Positions 16,861 to 25,915 of a stretch of 64,000 nt of DNA are shown here, in pieces. The first letter of the stretch is position 1. Every line of letters begins with the position of its first letter. Location: the NCBI GenBank assembly GCA_947466965.1, contig CANIFU010000002.1, positions 62,001 to 126,000 on the forward strand. Direction: 5' to 3'. The notes beneath the pieces were generated by a model. That model searched no databases. It was given only the letters and a program-made list of their open reading frames with translations, and had not been told where the DNA came from. The position numbers and the translations under genes were made by a program. The DNA is from Bacteroidota bacterium. GTDB taxonomy: Bacteria; Bacteroidota; Bacteroidia; 2-12-FULL-35-15.

Positions 16861-18129
16861 TTATTTAGTAAAATAAGATTGTTTCTTGTTTATTATGCCA
16901 ATTACTCTGCCTGTAAATGCTGCTCCAATGAAGGGTGTGTTAGATGATTTCGATTGGATGTGCTTCTTCTCAAAAACCCAATCCTGACTGGGATTAAAGA
17001 GTGTAAGATTCGCTATTTCACCTTCTGCAATCTTCGGTTCTTTTAGTTTTAATATTTTTCTTGGGTTAGCTGATAGCGCATTGATAACCGTCTCTAATTT
17101 AATTTTTCCTTTATTTGTATTAATTAATCCAAATGCACTTTCCAATCCGATCATTCCATTAGAAGCAAAATCAAATTCTAGATCTTTTGATTCAATATCC
17201 TGTGGCCGGTGATCGCATGTGATCGTATCAATCGTGCCGTCTGCAATTCCTTTTTTTATTGCCTCAATATCTTCTTTAGTACGAAGAGGAGGATTCAGCT
17301 TATAGTTACTGTCAAATCCGGATAATGCACTATCATCCAAGGCAAGATTATATGCGTTCACTGAAGCTGTAACTTTCAATCCTTTGGATTTAGCCTGTTT
17401 TACCAACTCAACCGATTTTTGTGTTGAAATGTTTGATAAATGGATTGGTGCATTCGTGTATTCCGATAGAAAAATATTTCGGTCAACCATTAATTCTTCT
17501 GCCAGTGCAGGAATCCCTTTTAGCCCTAGTTTTGTAGAAATAACTCCTTCGTTCATCTTTCCATCGTTGGATATCGATTTCTCATCGCAATGTGTTAGGA
17601 TTAGTCCATCGAAGTTTTTTGTGTACAACAGCGCTCGCATTAGTAAACCTGAGTTAGTCACTGATTTTTTATCATCGGAAAAAGCAACTGCTCCAGCCAG
17701 TTTCATGTCATACATTTCAGAAATATCCTCACCTTCTTGTTTGTGTGATAGTGTGCCAATTGGATAAACATCAACTATTGAATTCGCTGTTTTGTTTTTT
17801 ATGTATAATACTTCTGCTTTGGAGTGGATGGTTGGGTTAGTTGACGAAACCACTGCAACGGCTGTAAATCCTCCACTAGCTGCAGCTTTTATTCCACTGT
17901 CAACATCCTCTTTATGTTCAAAGCCGGGATCGCAAAAACTTACTTGCATATCCAACCAGCCATTTGAAAGGTGAAGGTTTGCAGTTTCAATCACTTTTAC
18001 ATTTTTTTCGGGAGTAATTTTTGTTTTAATGGATTTGATCGTTCCATTTTCAATTAATACGTCCATCACTTTACCGTTGTAAGCCGACTTTGAGTCGATG
18101 ATGTGCGCTTGCTTAATTAATATATTCAT
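16861..18129 (-). CDS. Dihydroorotase-like protein, metal ligands missing (PyrC'-type)
   Basis: The 422-residue protein is a full-length amidohydrolase of the dihydroorotase family, but its key HxH-R-DPG motif reads DMQVSFCDPGFEHKED: both metal histidines are replaced (Q, S), as is the substrate arginine (C). The later histidine pair reads IHLSNIST, with one His changed to Asn, although THCDE and the final aspartate in TCDHRPQD remain. This pattern resembles the catalytically dead PyrC' partners that stabilise aspartate carbamoyltransferase in some bacteria; pyrB is elsewhere in this window. It may thus be structural rather than an active dihydroorotase. It follows batA by 44 bases. Confidence 0.8.
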   Translation of the reverse strand: MNILIKQAHIIDSKSAYNGKVMDVLIENGTIKSIKTKITPEKNVKVIETANLHLSNGWLDMQVSFCDPGFEHKEDVDSGIKAAASGGFTAVAVVSSTNPTIHSKAEVLYIKNKTANSIVDVYPIGTLSHKQEGEDISEMYDMKLAGAVAFSDDKKSVTNSGLLMRALLYTKNFDGLILTHCDEKSISNDGKMNEGVISTKLGLKGIPALAEELMVDRNIFLSEYTNAPIHLSNISTQKSVELVKQAKSKGLKVTASVNAYNLALDDSALSGFDSNYKLNPPLRTKEDIEAIKKGIADGTIDTITCDHRPQDIESKDLEFDFASNGMIGLESAFGLINTNKGKIKLETVINALSANPRKILKLKEPKIAEGEIANLTLFNPSQDWVFEKKHIQSKSSNTPFIGAAFTGRVIGIINKKQSYFTK

Positions 18130-18173
18130 AATTAAATATTGATTTTTTTTTGTACTCTTTTTCTATCTGAAAC

Positions 18174-20231
18174 TTATTTCATAAAGCGCAATAATAGTAC
18201 TTCAACTGCTAAAAATAGCAGCGTTAATATAACACAAAATTTCCATAGTTTACGACCCTGATCCAACTCTATCAAGGTTGAGTTAATGTTTTTTATATCT
18301 AAATCTAATACATTGACATGAATAAGATTATACTTTGATACCTGTTCTTTTAGTTCCTTTTCGTTGAAACATGTAAGGTCTGATTCTTTTCTGTTAAAGT
18401 TGAATGATATTCCCTGAATCAGTTCAGTGTTTGCGAACAAATTATAATTGTTTGCTTCTTGGATCTGATTGTGAATATAAATGGTTGTTTTTGAATCAAG
18501 GACTTTGTGATCGGGTATCATATCAACCTTGCCTGTTGTACTCTTGATGTGAAATACATTTTCTCCACTAATTATACTTTTCCCTTCAATAATTTCATCT
18601 TTACTAATTGTATAAAAAAGAGGTAGTGAAACCTGACTGTACATTGCAATTTTATATAATGTAGGGACAAAAATTGCGTGCTTCGCAAAATTACTGAACT
18701 TGTCTGATACCCCCACAGCAGAAATATAAAGGGTGCCTTTTTCAACATCGTATTTGCTTAGTAATGCATTTCCGTTTTGTGTTTTTAAAAGAAACTCTTC
18801 ATTGGTCCGAATATTTTTTGAAAGTATAAAATATTCGTTTATCTTAGGAAGGTCGAGGCTTGTTGCACTGAAGGTCTTTTTATCAAAAACATCTTTATAA
18901 ATAGCATGTTCGAGATTTATCTTATCTACTTTTGTATTTGTAGTGTCCAATACTTCATAATAATTTGCTTTTATGGAAAGAAAAAAATCTTTGTAAGTGT
19001 TTAGTTCAGCGACTTGATTTGGAAAAACAATAATATTACCGCCTTTGTTCATAAAGCGTTTCAATTCTTGACCCAAACCGGAGGAGATTGATTTTAGTTC
19101 GTTTAATACTATTAAATTATAATTTCCAAGTGAAGAATAATCAAGCTTATTTTCTTGAACTTTTGAATAAATAAATAATGAATCTGCCGAAAAAAGTTTA
19201 TTGAGATAAGGGCTTTCTGAATTAATATCTGTGCCATTGATACATAGTATAGGAATGTGTTTAGCAACTTCGAAGCTGAAATAAAATTGATCATCAAATG
19301 TTACCGGGAAGTCATTCAACTCAATTTTACAATGTTGAATACCAATTTCTTTCGAAGAGAAAGAAAGAACGATCTCTGTTTCTGAATCTTTATCAACGGA
19401 ATAGCTTGCAGGTGTCTTTTGGATTCCATTTATAAAGAGCTTAATGGAATTATTTTCTATAATTTTTTCTGATACATTTTTAATTCTTACATGTAATTTT
19501 TCAATTTGATTGTATTGCCTAACAGGACTTTCAAACCAGCAGGTGTCGATAAATACATTGCTATTTTCAGTTGCTTTTAGAGGTATGAAATTATAGTTAA
19601 TACTACTATCTTTTTTAAAATTTTCGAGATTTAGTATGCTTTTTTGAAAATCGGAGAGGATAAAAGAAATCTTATTTTTGCTATCTGATGCTTGCAAAAC
19701 ATCTGATTGCCGAGACGCAATTTCTGACAAATTTCTAGTTGCAGGACTAATTATTACATTATTTAACAATTCAATAAATTCTTCTCTATTAACCAATCGT
19801 TGGTGTTTCCCTTCAAAATCATTCGTTAAAAGTTGAAACCGATCGGTTGCTTTATAGGCAGAAGTAATTTCGATAGCACGTTTTTTCGCTTCGTCCAAAA
19901 GCGTTCCATTTTTACTGATGGTCTCCATACTAAAAGAGTTGTCAATAAATATACTAATGGCTTTATCGCCTAATATATTGTTTTGATTGATTGCAGGAAT
20001 GAAGGGTTGAGCGAATGCAAGTACAAGAAAAATGATTGTTAAAATTCTTGCAAATAATATTAATAAATGCTTGAGTTTCGACTTTGCCTGAGTTTCTTCT
20101 TTTACTTCTTTTAAAAAACGGACATTACTAAAATAGATAGTTTTAAACTTTCTGAAATTGAACAAATGTATTACGATTGGTATTGCGATTGCTGAAAGTG
20201 CAAAAAGAAATGCAGGGTAGGTAAAGCTCAT
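18174..20231 (-). CDS. BatA-domain / von Willebrand A-like membrane protein
   Basis: The 685-residue protein begins with the BatA N-terminal domain (PIVIHLFNFRKFKTIYFSNVRFL), with a transmembrane helix first and another near residue 60. Then comes a VWA-like segment with the MIDAS motif DNSFS in ISIFIDNSFSMETI. A large extracytoplasmic region follows, ending with a C-terminal helix (LWKFCVILTLLFLAVEVLLL). Such proteins are linked to aerotolerance operons and envelope maintenance in Bacteroidetes, without clear biochemistry. The ATG at 20231 was chosen (a TTG precedes it). A TAAATTTG element at 20239-20246 (minus) would give an almost leaderless mRNA. Confidence 0.8.
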   Translation of the reverse strand: MSFTYPAFLFALSAIAIPIVIHLFNFRKFKTIYFSNVRFLKEVKEETQAKSKLKHLLILFARILTIIFLVLAFAQPFIPAINQNNILGDKAISIFIDNSFSMETISKNGTLLDEAKKRAIEITSAYKATDRFQLLTNDFEGKHQRLVNREEFIELLNNVIISPATRNLSEIASRQSDVLQASDSKNKISFILSDFQKSILNLENFKKDSSINYNFIPLKATENSNVFIDTCWFESPVRQYNQIEKLHVRIKNVSEKIIENNSIKLFINGIQKTPASYSVDKDSETEIVLSFSSKEIGIQHCKIELNDFPVTFDDQFYFSFEVAKHIPILCINGTDINSESPYLNKLFSADSLFIYSKVQENKLDYSSLGNYNLIVLNELKSISSGLGQELKRFMNKGGNIIVFPNQVAELNTYKDFFLSIKANYYEVLDTTNTKVDKINLEHAIYKDVFDKKTFSATSLDLPKINEYFILSKNIRTNEEFLLKTQNGNALLSKYDVEKGTLYISAVGVSDKFSNFAKHAIFVPTLYKIAMYSQVSLPLFYTISKDEIIEGKSIISGENVFHIKSTTGKVDMIPDHKVLDSKTTIYIHNQIQEANNYNLFANTELIQGISFNFNRKESDLTCFNEKELKEQVSKYNLIHVNVLDLDIKNINSTLIELDQGRKLWKFCVILTLLFLAVEVLLLRFMK

Positions 20232-20339
20232 CAAAGGTCAAATTTAAAACATTTAATTTATATAATTGATCTTTTTTTTATTTACGTTTGAATTGGTATA
20301 AAAATTTAGCAATAAAAGTATTGTTTGAGGGCAAAGCCA

Positions 20340-21119
20340 TTAGAATTTTTCGAATACACCCAATCCAAAAAGAGCAAAATCATATTTAACAGGATCTTTT
20401 GCATCAATTACTGAAAGTGCTGAAGTTAATTCACATACTGCTTTCCAATCGTTTTGTGTACGTAATAATAAACCAAGCTTTCGGGCCACGTTTCCTGAAT
20501 GAACATCTAAAGGACACATCAATTGTGAAGACTTTAAATTTGTTTTCCATATTCCGAAATCAACACCCCGCAAATCTTCTCTTACCATCCATCTTAAATA
20601 CATACATAATCGTTTGGCCGATGAATTTTCTGCCGGATTTGATAGGTGTTTTCCAGTTCGATGAGGGTATTCAATTGAAAAAAAGATTTTCCTGAAATTC
20701 ATTATTGCACTTAATGTTTGACCTGTATTTCTTTTTTTATCGTCAAGGGAAATGTGAAATGCATTTTCCAAACCTCCATGGTTTAAATAGATGTTTTTCA
20801 ATGATTTTAAAAAAAATACAGCATCAACGCCATTAAATGTTCGGTGTACAAAATGATCGAAACGTTCCAAATCCTTTGTTTTGGAGGTCATTAAGAAATC
20901 ATAGGGCTGATTACCCATTAATTTCATCAATTTATTCGCATTGTTAATTATCGTTATGCGTTGTCCCCATGCTATTGTAGCTGTCAAAAAACCTGCAATC
21001 TCAATGTCTTCTTTTTGAGAAAATTGATGTGGTATAGAAATGGGATCAAGCTCAATAAAATCGATGCGGTTGTATTTATCATACTTTTCCTCAAGAAATT
21101 CTTTCAGATCGTTAATCAT
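20340..21119 (-). CDS. TIGR02757 (DUF2400) family protein
   Basis: The 259-residue protein matches TIGR02757, a conserved Bacteroidetes/Proteobacteria family of unknown role: the motifs AGFLTATIAWGQRITIINNANKLM and CMYLRWMVREDLRGVDFGIW are recognisable. It has no signal peptide or transmembrane segment, and its helical content suggests a relation to HhH DNA glycosylase-like folds (inference only). The ATG at 21119 is used; a TTG sits 6 bases upstream. It lies between the MFS gene and batA on the same strand. Confidence 0.8.
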   Translation of the reverse strand: MINDLKEFLEEKYDKYNRIDFIELDPISIPHQFSQKEDIEIAGFLTATIAWGQRITIINNANKLMKLMGNQPYDFLMTSKTKDLERFDHFVHRTFNGVDAVFFLKSLKNIYLNHGGLENAFHISLDDKKRNTGQTLSAIMNFRKIFFSIEYPHRTGKHLSNPAENSSAKRLCMYLRWMVREDLRGVDFGIWKTNLKSSQLMCPLDVHSGNVARKLGLLLRTQNDWKAVCELTSALSVIDAKDPVKYDFALFGLGVFEKF

Positions 21120-21213
21120 TTTCAATTTTAAATATTACTACTTTAATTTTTTTTTTGCGCTACATTTATTTAAATAAGGTTGAATTTAAAAAGAGTCAAA
21201 ATTATGTTTTAAA

Positions 21214-22464
21214 TTATTCTATCTTTTTTAAGTCCAGTTTTCTCAACTTTGGAGCTATTTTATAGGTTCCTGCTACAATTAAAATAGTAATTACTCCACC
21301 AAATATAACAGATCTAACTAAGCCCAAGGCATTTGCAGCTAATCCCGATTCGAATCCCCCAATCTCATTGGAAGATCCTATAAATATGTTGTTTACTGAG
21401 GATACTCTCCCCCTCATTTCATCAGGTGTTGATAGTTGAAGTATCGTATGACGAATAACAACACTTACATTATCGAACGCACCGGTTAAAAATAAAAAAA
21501 ATAGAGAAAGATAATAATTTGTTGAAATTGCAAAGAAAATAGTGGCTAAGCCAAACAAACCAATATTTAAAAACAAACTCTTTCCAGCATTTTTTGTAAT
21601 TGGCTTATACGCTAATATAATGGCAGTAAAAACTGCACCTACTGCAGGACTAGCTCTTAAAAAGCCAAGTTCCATTGGACCAACAAATAAAACTTCACCT
21701 GCAAATGCAGGTAGCATTGCAACCGCTCCGCCAAATAAAACTGCAAAAAGATCTAAGGATAAGGCACCCAAAATTATTTGATTACTGAATACAAATTTTA
21801 TTCCGACAGCTAAACTTTGTTGCAGTGTTTCTTTTTTAACTTTTTTAGGAATTGGTTTTGAAGCGATGAAGATTAAGGAAAAGATAGCCAATCCTATAAA
21901 TACAATATTCACAGAATAGGCTGCTTTAAAGCTAATAGCACAGATTATTCCTGCTACAGCAGGTCCTATAACTGCTCCTACATGCCAAACACTGCTGTTC
22001 CAGGTGGCAGAATTTGCATAGTGTTCGCGAGGTACAATCTGCGACATAAATGCCGAGAAGGCTGCAGAAATAAATCCTCTAACAATTCCGATAAAACAGA
22101 ACACAAGATATATTGGAAGTGTTCCATAGGTTTGAATCACAATAGAGGAATCAAGTGAAAAATAGAGTAGGGCGGATGTAGATAAAATTAACAGTGAAAC
22201 CGAAATTATAATGATCAGTTTTCGACTAACGATATCGGCAATGTGTCCCGAAAAAAAAGAGATGATAATAAAAGGAACAGCTTCCGATAAGCCGATAAAT
22301 CCTAGTGCTAGTTTATCGTGAGTGATCTCATATATTTGCCAGCTGACGATTACGCTTTGCATCTGTATAGCCAATGTCAGAAAGAATCTAGTATTTAAGA
22401 AAAACAAAAATTCTTTTATACGTAAAGCTGCAAATGGGTCGTGTTTTGAAATGGGTGGCTGCAT
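21214..22464 (-). CDS. MFS transporter (exporter type)
   Basis: The 416-residue protein has about twelve hydrophobic helices and the major facilitator loop motif GHIADIVSRKLI between helices 2 and 3. It resembles the MFS_3/EntS-type exporters, with no soluble domain. Substrate is not predictable. The gene diverges from the PepSY-like gene, sharing a short 66-base intergenic region that would hold both promoters. Confidence 0.85.
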   Translation of the reverse strand: MQPPISKHDPFAALRIKEFLFFLNTRFFLTLAIQMQSVIVSWQIYEITHDKLALGFIGLSEAVPFIIISFFSGHIADIVSRKLIIIISVSLLILSTSALLYFSLDSSIVIQTYGTLPIYLVFCFIGIVRGFISAAFSAFMSQIVPREHYANSATWNSSVWHVGAVIGPAVAGIICAISFKAAYSVNIVFIGLAIFSLIFIASKPIPKKVKKETLQQSLAVGIKFVFSNQIILGALSLDLFAVLFGGAVAMLPAFAGEVLFVGPMELGFLRASPAVGAVFTAIILAYKPITKNAGKSLFLNIGLFGLATIFFAISTNYYLSLFFLFLTGAFDNVSVVIRHTILQLSTPDEMRGRVSSVNNIFIGSSNEIGGFESGLAANALGLVRSVIFGGVITILIVAGTYKIAPKLRKLDLKKIE

Positions 22465-22530
22465 AATAGTTTGTTTTGCAAATTTATAGTTAAATTAGCA
22501 CCGATAATATTTAATAATTCAAAATTAATT

Positions 22531-22995
22531 ATGAAAAAATTTATTCTTTTACTTTCGGTCATATTTGCATCCGTTTCCGCTAATGCTCAAAAAATTGACA
22601 ACGAAAATGTTCCTTCATCTGTATTGGCTTCTTTTAAAGCAAAATTTCCAATTGCTAATAAAGTAACTTGGGAAATGGATTACGATAAGTATGAAGTAGA
22701 ATTCACTGTCAGTAAGGTCGAATTTTCTGCTACATTCGATAAAGATGGAAAATGGTTGGAGACTGAAACATATTTAAAAATCACTGATCTCCCTAAACCA
22801 ATAAAGGAGTCACTTACAAAAAAATATGGTGAGTTAAGTGGTTACAAAATTGAAGAGGGCGTGAAAGCAGAAAAAGAAAAAGAAACTACATATGAGTTGG
22901 AAATCAAAAGAGGAGAGAGCTTATATGAATTAATATTTGATGAAAATGGGAAATTGTTAAAGGAAGAATCAAAGTCTGAAACAAAAAAAGATTAA
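22531..22995 (+). CDS. Secreted PepSY-like domain protein
   Basis: The ATG at 22531 gives 154 residues with a signal peptide ending in SANAQ (about residue 20). Upstream in-frame codons would add an unlikely N-terminus. The rest holds two PepSY-like repeats: VPSSVLASFKAKFPIANKVTWEMD...EVEFT...FDKDGKWLETET and PIKESLTKKYGELSGYKIEE...YELIFDENGKLLKEE. Such proteins are common periplasmic proteins in Bacteroidetes, with no proven activity. It ends before a bidirectional terminator shared with clpC. Confidence 0.8.
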   Translation: MKKFILLLSVIFASVSANAQKIDNENVPSSVLASFKAKFPIANKVTWEMDYDKYEVEFTVSKVEFSATFDKDGKWLETETYLKITDLPKPIKESLTKKYGELSGYKIEEGVKAEKEKETTYELEIKRGESLYELIFDENGKLLKEESKSETKKD

Positions 22996-23020
22996 AATTT
23001 TAACTGAAATAATTGTTATA

Positions 23021-23056
23021 AAAAAAAGATCCGGCAGATTTTGCCGGATCTTTTTT
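23021..23056. terminator. Bidirectional terminator between PepSY-like gene and clpC
   Basis: GATCCGGCA (23028-23036) pairs with TGCCGGATC (23042-23050) around a 5-base loop, with A-run and T-run at the sides. It reaches the clpC stop codon and serves both convergent genes. Confidence 0.85.
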
Positions 23057-25589
23057 ATTCTTCTTTTTTGCTTTTCTTAGACTTGCTTTCCTTTGGTTTG
23101 ATGATTTTAATTTTTATTTCTTGTTTTTCTTTATCAAAATCAACATCAATAATGTCGCCTTCTGTTAGGTTCGATTTAATTATTTCTTCTGCCAATGGAT
23201 CTTCCAAATATTTTTGAATCGCTCGTTTTAAAGGTCGAGCACCAAACTGAACATCATACCCTTTATCTGAAATATAATCTTTTGCTTCTTCCGAAACTTT
23301 TATACTATATCCCAATCCATGGATACGGCCGTATAAACTGTTCAATTCAATATCAATGATTTTGTGAATATCATCTCTTGATAGGGAGTTGAACATAACC
23401 ACATCATCAATTCGATTTAAAAATTCTGGTGCAAATGCTTTTTTCAAAGCCCCTTCGATAATACCTTTTGAATTTTCATCTTCTACTTCTTTCTTGGCTG
23501 AAGTTGTAAATCCTACACCTTGTCCGAAATCTTTTAACTGACGGGCACCAATGTTTGAAGTCATGATGATGATCGTGTTTTTGAAATCGATCTTACGACC
23601 CAAACTATCAGTCATCATTCCATCATCCAAAGCTTGTAAAAGTAAGTTAAATACATCTGGATGCGCTTTTTCTATTTCATCTAACAATATAACTGCATAA
23701 GGTCTTCTGCGAACTTTCTCAGTTAATTGTCCGCCTTCTTCATAACCAACATATCCAGGAGGAGCTCCGACCAAGCGGGATACAGCAAATTTCTCCATAT
23801 ATTCACTCATGTCTATACGAATCAATGCATCGTCATTATCAAACAAATATTTTGATAAGATCTTTGCCAATTGGGTTTTACCAACACCTGTAGGACCAAG
23901 GAAAATGAATGAACCAATTGGCTTATTGGGATCTTTTAATCCGGCACGGTTTCGTTGAATCGCCTTTACCACTTTTCTAACTGCTTCATCCTGCCCGATT
24001 ACTTTACCTTGTAAAAGTTCAGCCATTTTGATCAGTTTATCGCCTTCATTTTGTGCAATACGTTGAACAGGCACACCAGTCATCATGGCAACCACCTCAG
24101 CAACATTGTCTTCACTCACCATCTCGCGGTGTGTTTTGCTTTCTTCTTCCCACGTCTTTTTAGCAGCGTCTAATTCTTCCAATAAAGTGCGTTCTGTGTC
24201 GCGCAAACGAGCAGCTTCTTCATATTTCTGAGATCGCACAACTTTATTTTTTTCTTCTTTGATGTCTTCCAGCTTTTTCTCGATCTCAACAATATTCTTT
24301 GGGACATTAATATTTGTTATATGAACACGAGAGCCCGATTCATCCAACGCATCTATCGCTTTGTCTGGTAGGTGACGATCAGTAATGTATCTGGCAGTTA
24401 AAGTAACACAGGCTTTAATAGCTTCATCGGTATAGGTAACATTATGATGATCCTCGTATTTAGATTTGATATTGTTTAGGATCTGAATCGTTTCTTCAGG
24501 TGTAGCAGGTTCAACAATTACCTTCTGGAAACGTCTTTCAAGAGCGCCATCTTTTTCTATGTATTGACGGTACTCATCTAATGTAGTGGCACCGATACAT
24601 TGAATTTCTCCACGAGCCAATGCTGGTTTAAACATGTTTGAAGCATCCAAAGAACCAGAAGCGCCACCCGCACCAATTATAGTATGAATCTCATCAATGA
24701 AAAGAATCACATCTGGCGATTTTTCAAGCTCATTCATAACGGCTTTCATACGCTCTTCAAACTGCCCGCGATATTTAGTGCCGGCAACCAAAGAAGCAAG
24801 GTCTAATGTAACAACACGTTTACCGAACAATACACGGGAAACTTTGCGCTGAACAATACGCAAAGCTAATCCTTCGGCAATGGCAGATTTACCAACACCA
24901 GGCTCACCAATTAGAATCGGATTATTTTTCTTTCTACGTGATAAGATCTGAGAAACGCGCTCAATTTCTTTTTCGCGACCAACTATAGGATCTAATTTAC
25001 CTTCTTCAGCTGCTTTTGTTAAATCGCGGCCGAAATTATCCAAAACAGGAGTTTTCGACTTGCTATCAACAGGTTTTTTTGAGCTGCTTGCGTTAAACTG
25101 GTCCTCATCCGCATCATCATCAGATGGTGCACCCGGAAATTCTGCTTTCGGATCTGATTTTGATAATTCTAGTTCGCTTTTCATAATTTCGTAGTCAACT
25201 TTATATTTATGTAATGATTTTGTAGCAACATTATCTTCATCCTTTAATATAGACAGGATTAAATGCTCCGTTCCAATTACGGCACTTTTAAAAAGTTTAG
25301 CTTCCAGATAGGTTATTTTCAAAGCTCTTTCAGCTTGTTTCATTAATGGGATGTTCGCTAAATTACTAACCTTGTGGTTACCAGTTCCAATGGACTGTTC
25401 AACTGTTTTACGTAATTCTTGTAAATCAACATTCAGCGATTTTAATAAACGAACAGCAGTGCCTTCGCCCTCACGGATAATCCCTAGCAATAAATGTTCA
25501 GTCCCGATATAATCGTGGCCCAAACGAAGTGCTTCCTCTCTGCTGTATGTGATTACATCCTTTACTCTTGGTGAAAATTTAGCTTCCAT
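23055..25589 (-). CDS. clpC: ClpC-type ATP-dependent protease ATPase subunit
   Basis: The 844-residue AAA+ unfoldase feeds proteins to ClpP. It has the N-terminal Clp repeat domain ([25 protein letters not shown]), a first ATPase with Walker [14 protein letters not shown] and Walker [11 protein letters not shown], a UVR coiled middle segment (about residues 440-480) typical of ClpC, and a second ATPase with [12 protein letters not shown] and [13 protein letters not shown]. The C-terminal D2-small domain is complete and is followed by a lysine-rich tail. In this phylum it acts in stress proteolysis. It diverges from gyrA. Confidence 0.95.
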   Translation of the reverse strand: MEAKFSPRVKDVITYSREEALRLGHDYIGTEHLLLGIIREGEGTAVRLLKSLNVDLQELRKTVEQSIGTGNHKVSNLANIPLMKQAERALKITYLEAKLFKSAVIGTEHLILSILKDEDNVATKSLHKYKVDYEIMKSELELSKSDPKAEFPGAPSDDDADEDQFNASSSKKPVDSKSKTPVLDNFGRDLTKAAEEGKLDPIVGREKEIERVSQILSRRKKNNPILIGEPGVGKSAIAEGLALRIVQRKVSRVLFGKRVVTLDLASLVAGTKYRGQFEERMKAVMNELEKSPDVILFIDEIHTIIGAGGASGSLDASNMFKPALARGEIQCIGATTLDEYRQYIEKDGALERRFQKVIVEPATPEETIQILNNIKSKYEDHHNVTYTDEAIKACVTLTARYITDRHLPDKAIDALDESGSRVHITNINVPKNIVEIEKKLEDIKEEKNKVVRSQKYEEAARLRDTERTLLEELDAAKKTWEEESKTHREMVSEDNVAEVVAMMTGVPVQRIAQNEGDKLIKMAELLQGKVIGQDEAVRKVVKAIQRNRAGLKDPNKPIGSFIFLGPTGVGKTQLAKILSKYLFDNDDALIRIDMSEYMEKFAVSRLVGAPPGYVGYEEGGQLTEKVRRRPYAVILLDEIEKAHPDVFNLLLQALDDGMMTDSLGRKIDFKNTIIIMTSNIGARQLKDFGQGVGFTTSAKKEVEDENSKGIIEGALKKAFAPEFLNRIDDVVMFNSLSRDDIHKIIDIELNSLYGRIHGLGYSIKVSEEAKDYISDKGYDVQFGARPLKRAIQKYLEDPLAEEIIKSNLTEGDIIDVDFDKEKQEIKIKIIKPKESKSKKSKKEE

Positions 25590-25915
25590 AATGCATTAAT
25601 TTAATTGTTTACTTAAACGATACTGTTACTCAAGAGTTACTCTTTTCCACCCAATATTATAGTTTCAAGTGTATTATCAAAAGTAATTACTCCATTTAAA
25701 GTTGACTTCACACTTACTTTAATTTTATTAACAAAAAAACTGTTAATATGTTAATAATTTAACGCTCAAAATCGGTTTTATCTTCTGTATTATAAGTATT
25801 TTCGAACCTCTTAAAAACACAAGTGAAATATCAAGTATTGTGCTAAAAATAAAGCATGACAATACTTCATAAAAAAGAGCAGAAATAAGTAATAAAAAAA
25901 TAGAAAAACGAAATT
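25590..25915. promoter_or_regulatory. Divergent clpC/gyrA control region with an inverted repeat
   Basis: This 326-base gap lies between two divergent genes. It holds a perfect 9-base inverted repeat, AAGTATTGT (25833-25841) and ACAATACTT (25859-25867), separated by 17 bases, 49 bases before the gyrA ATG. It may be an mRNA hairpin or a repressor site. I found no full-consensus promoter; TATTTTCG near 25797 is only a weak -7. Confidence 0.35.

Noticed and set aside
17384..17767. A 127-codon plus-strand frame inside the dihydroorotase-like gene
   Set aside because: Antisense shadow of a real gene; no signal or domain.
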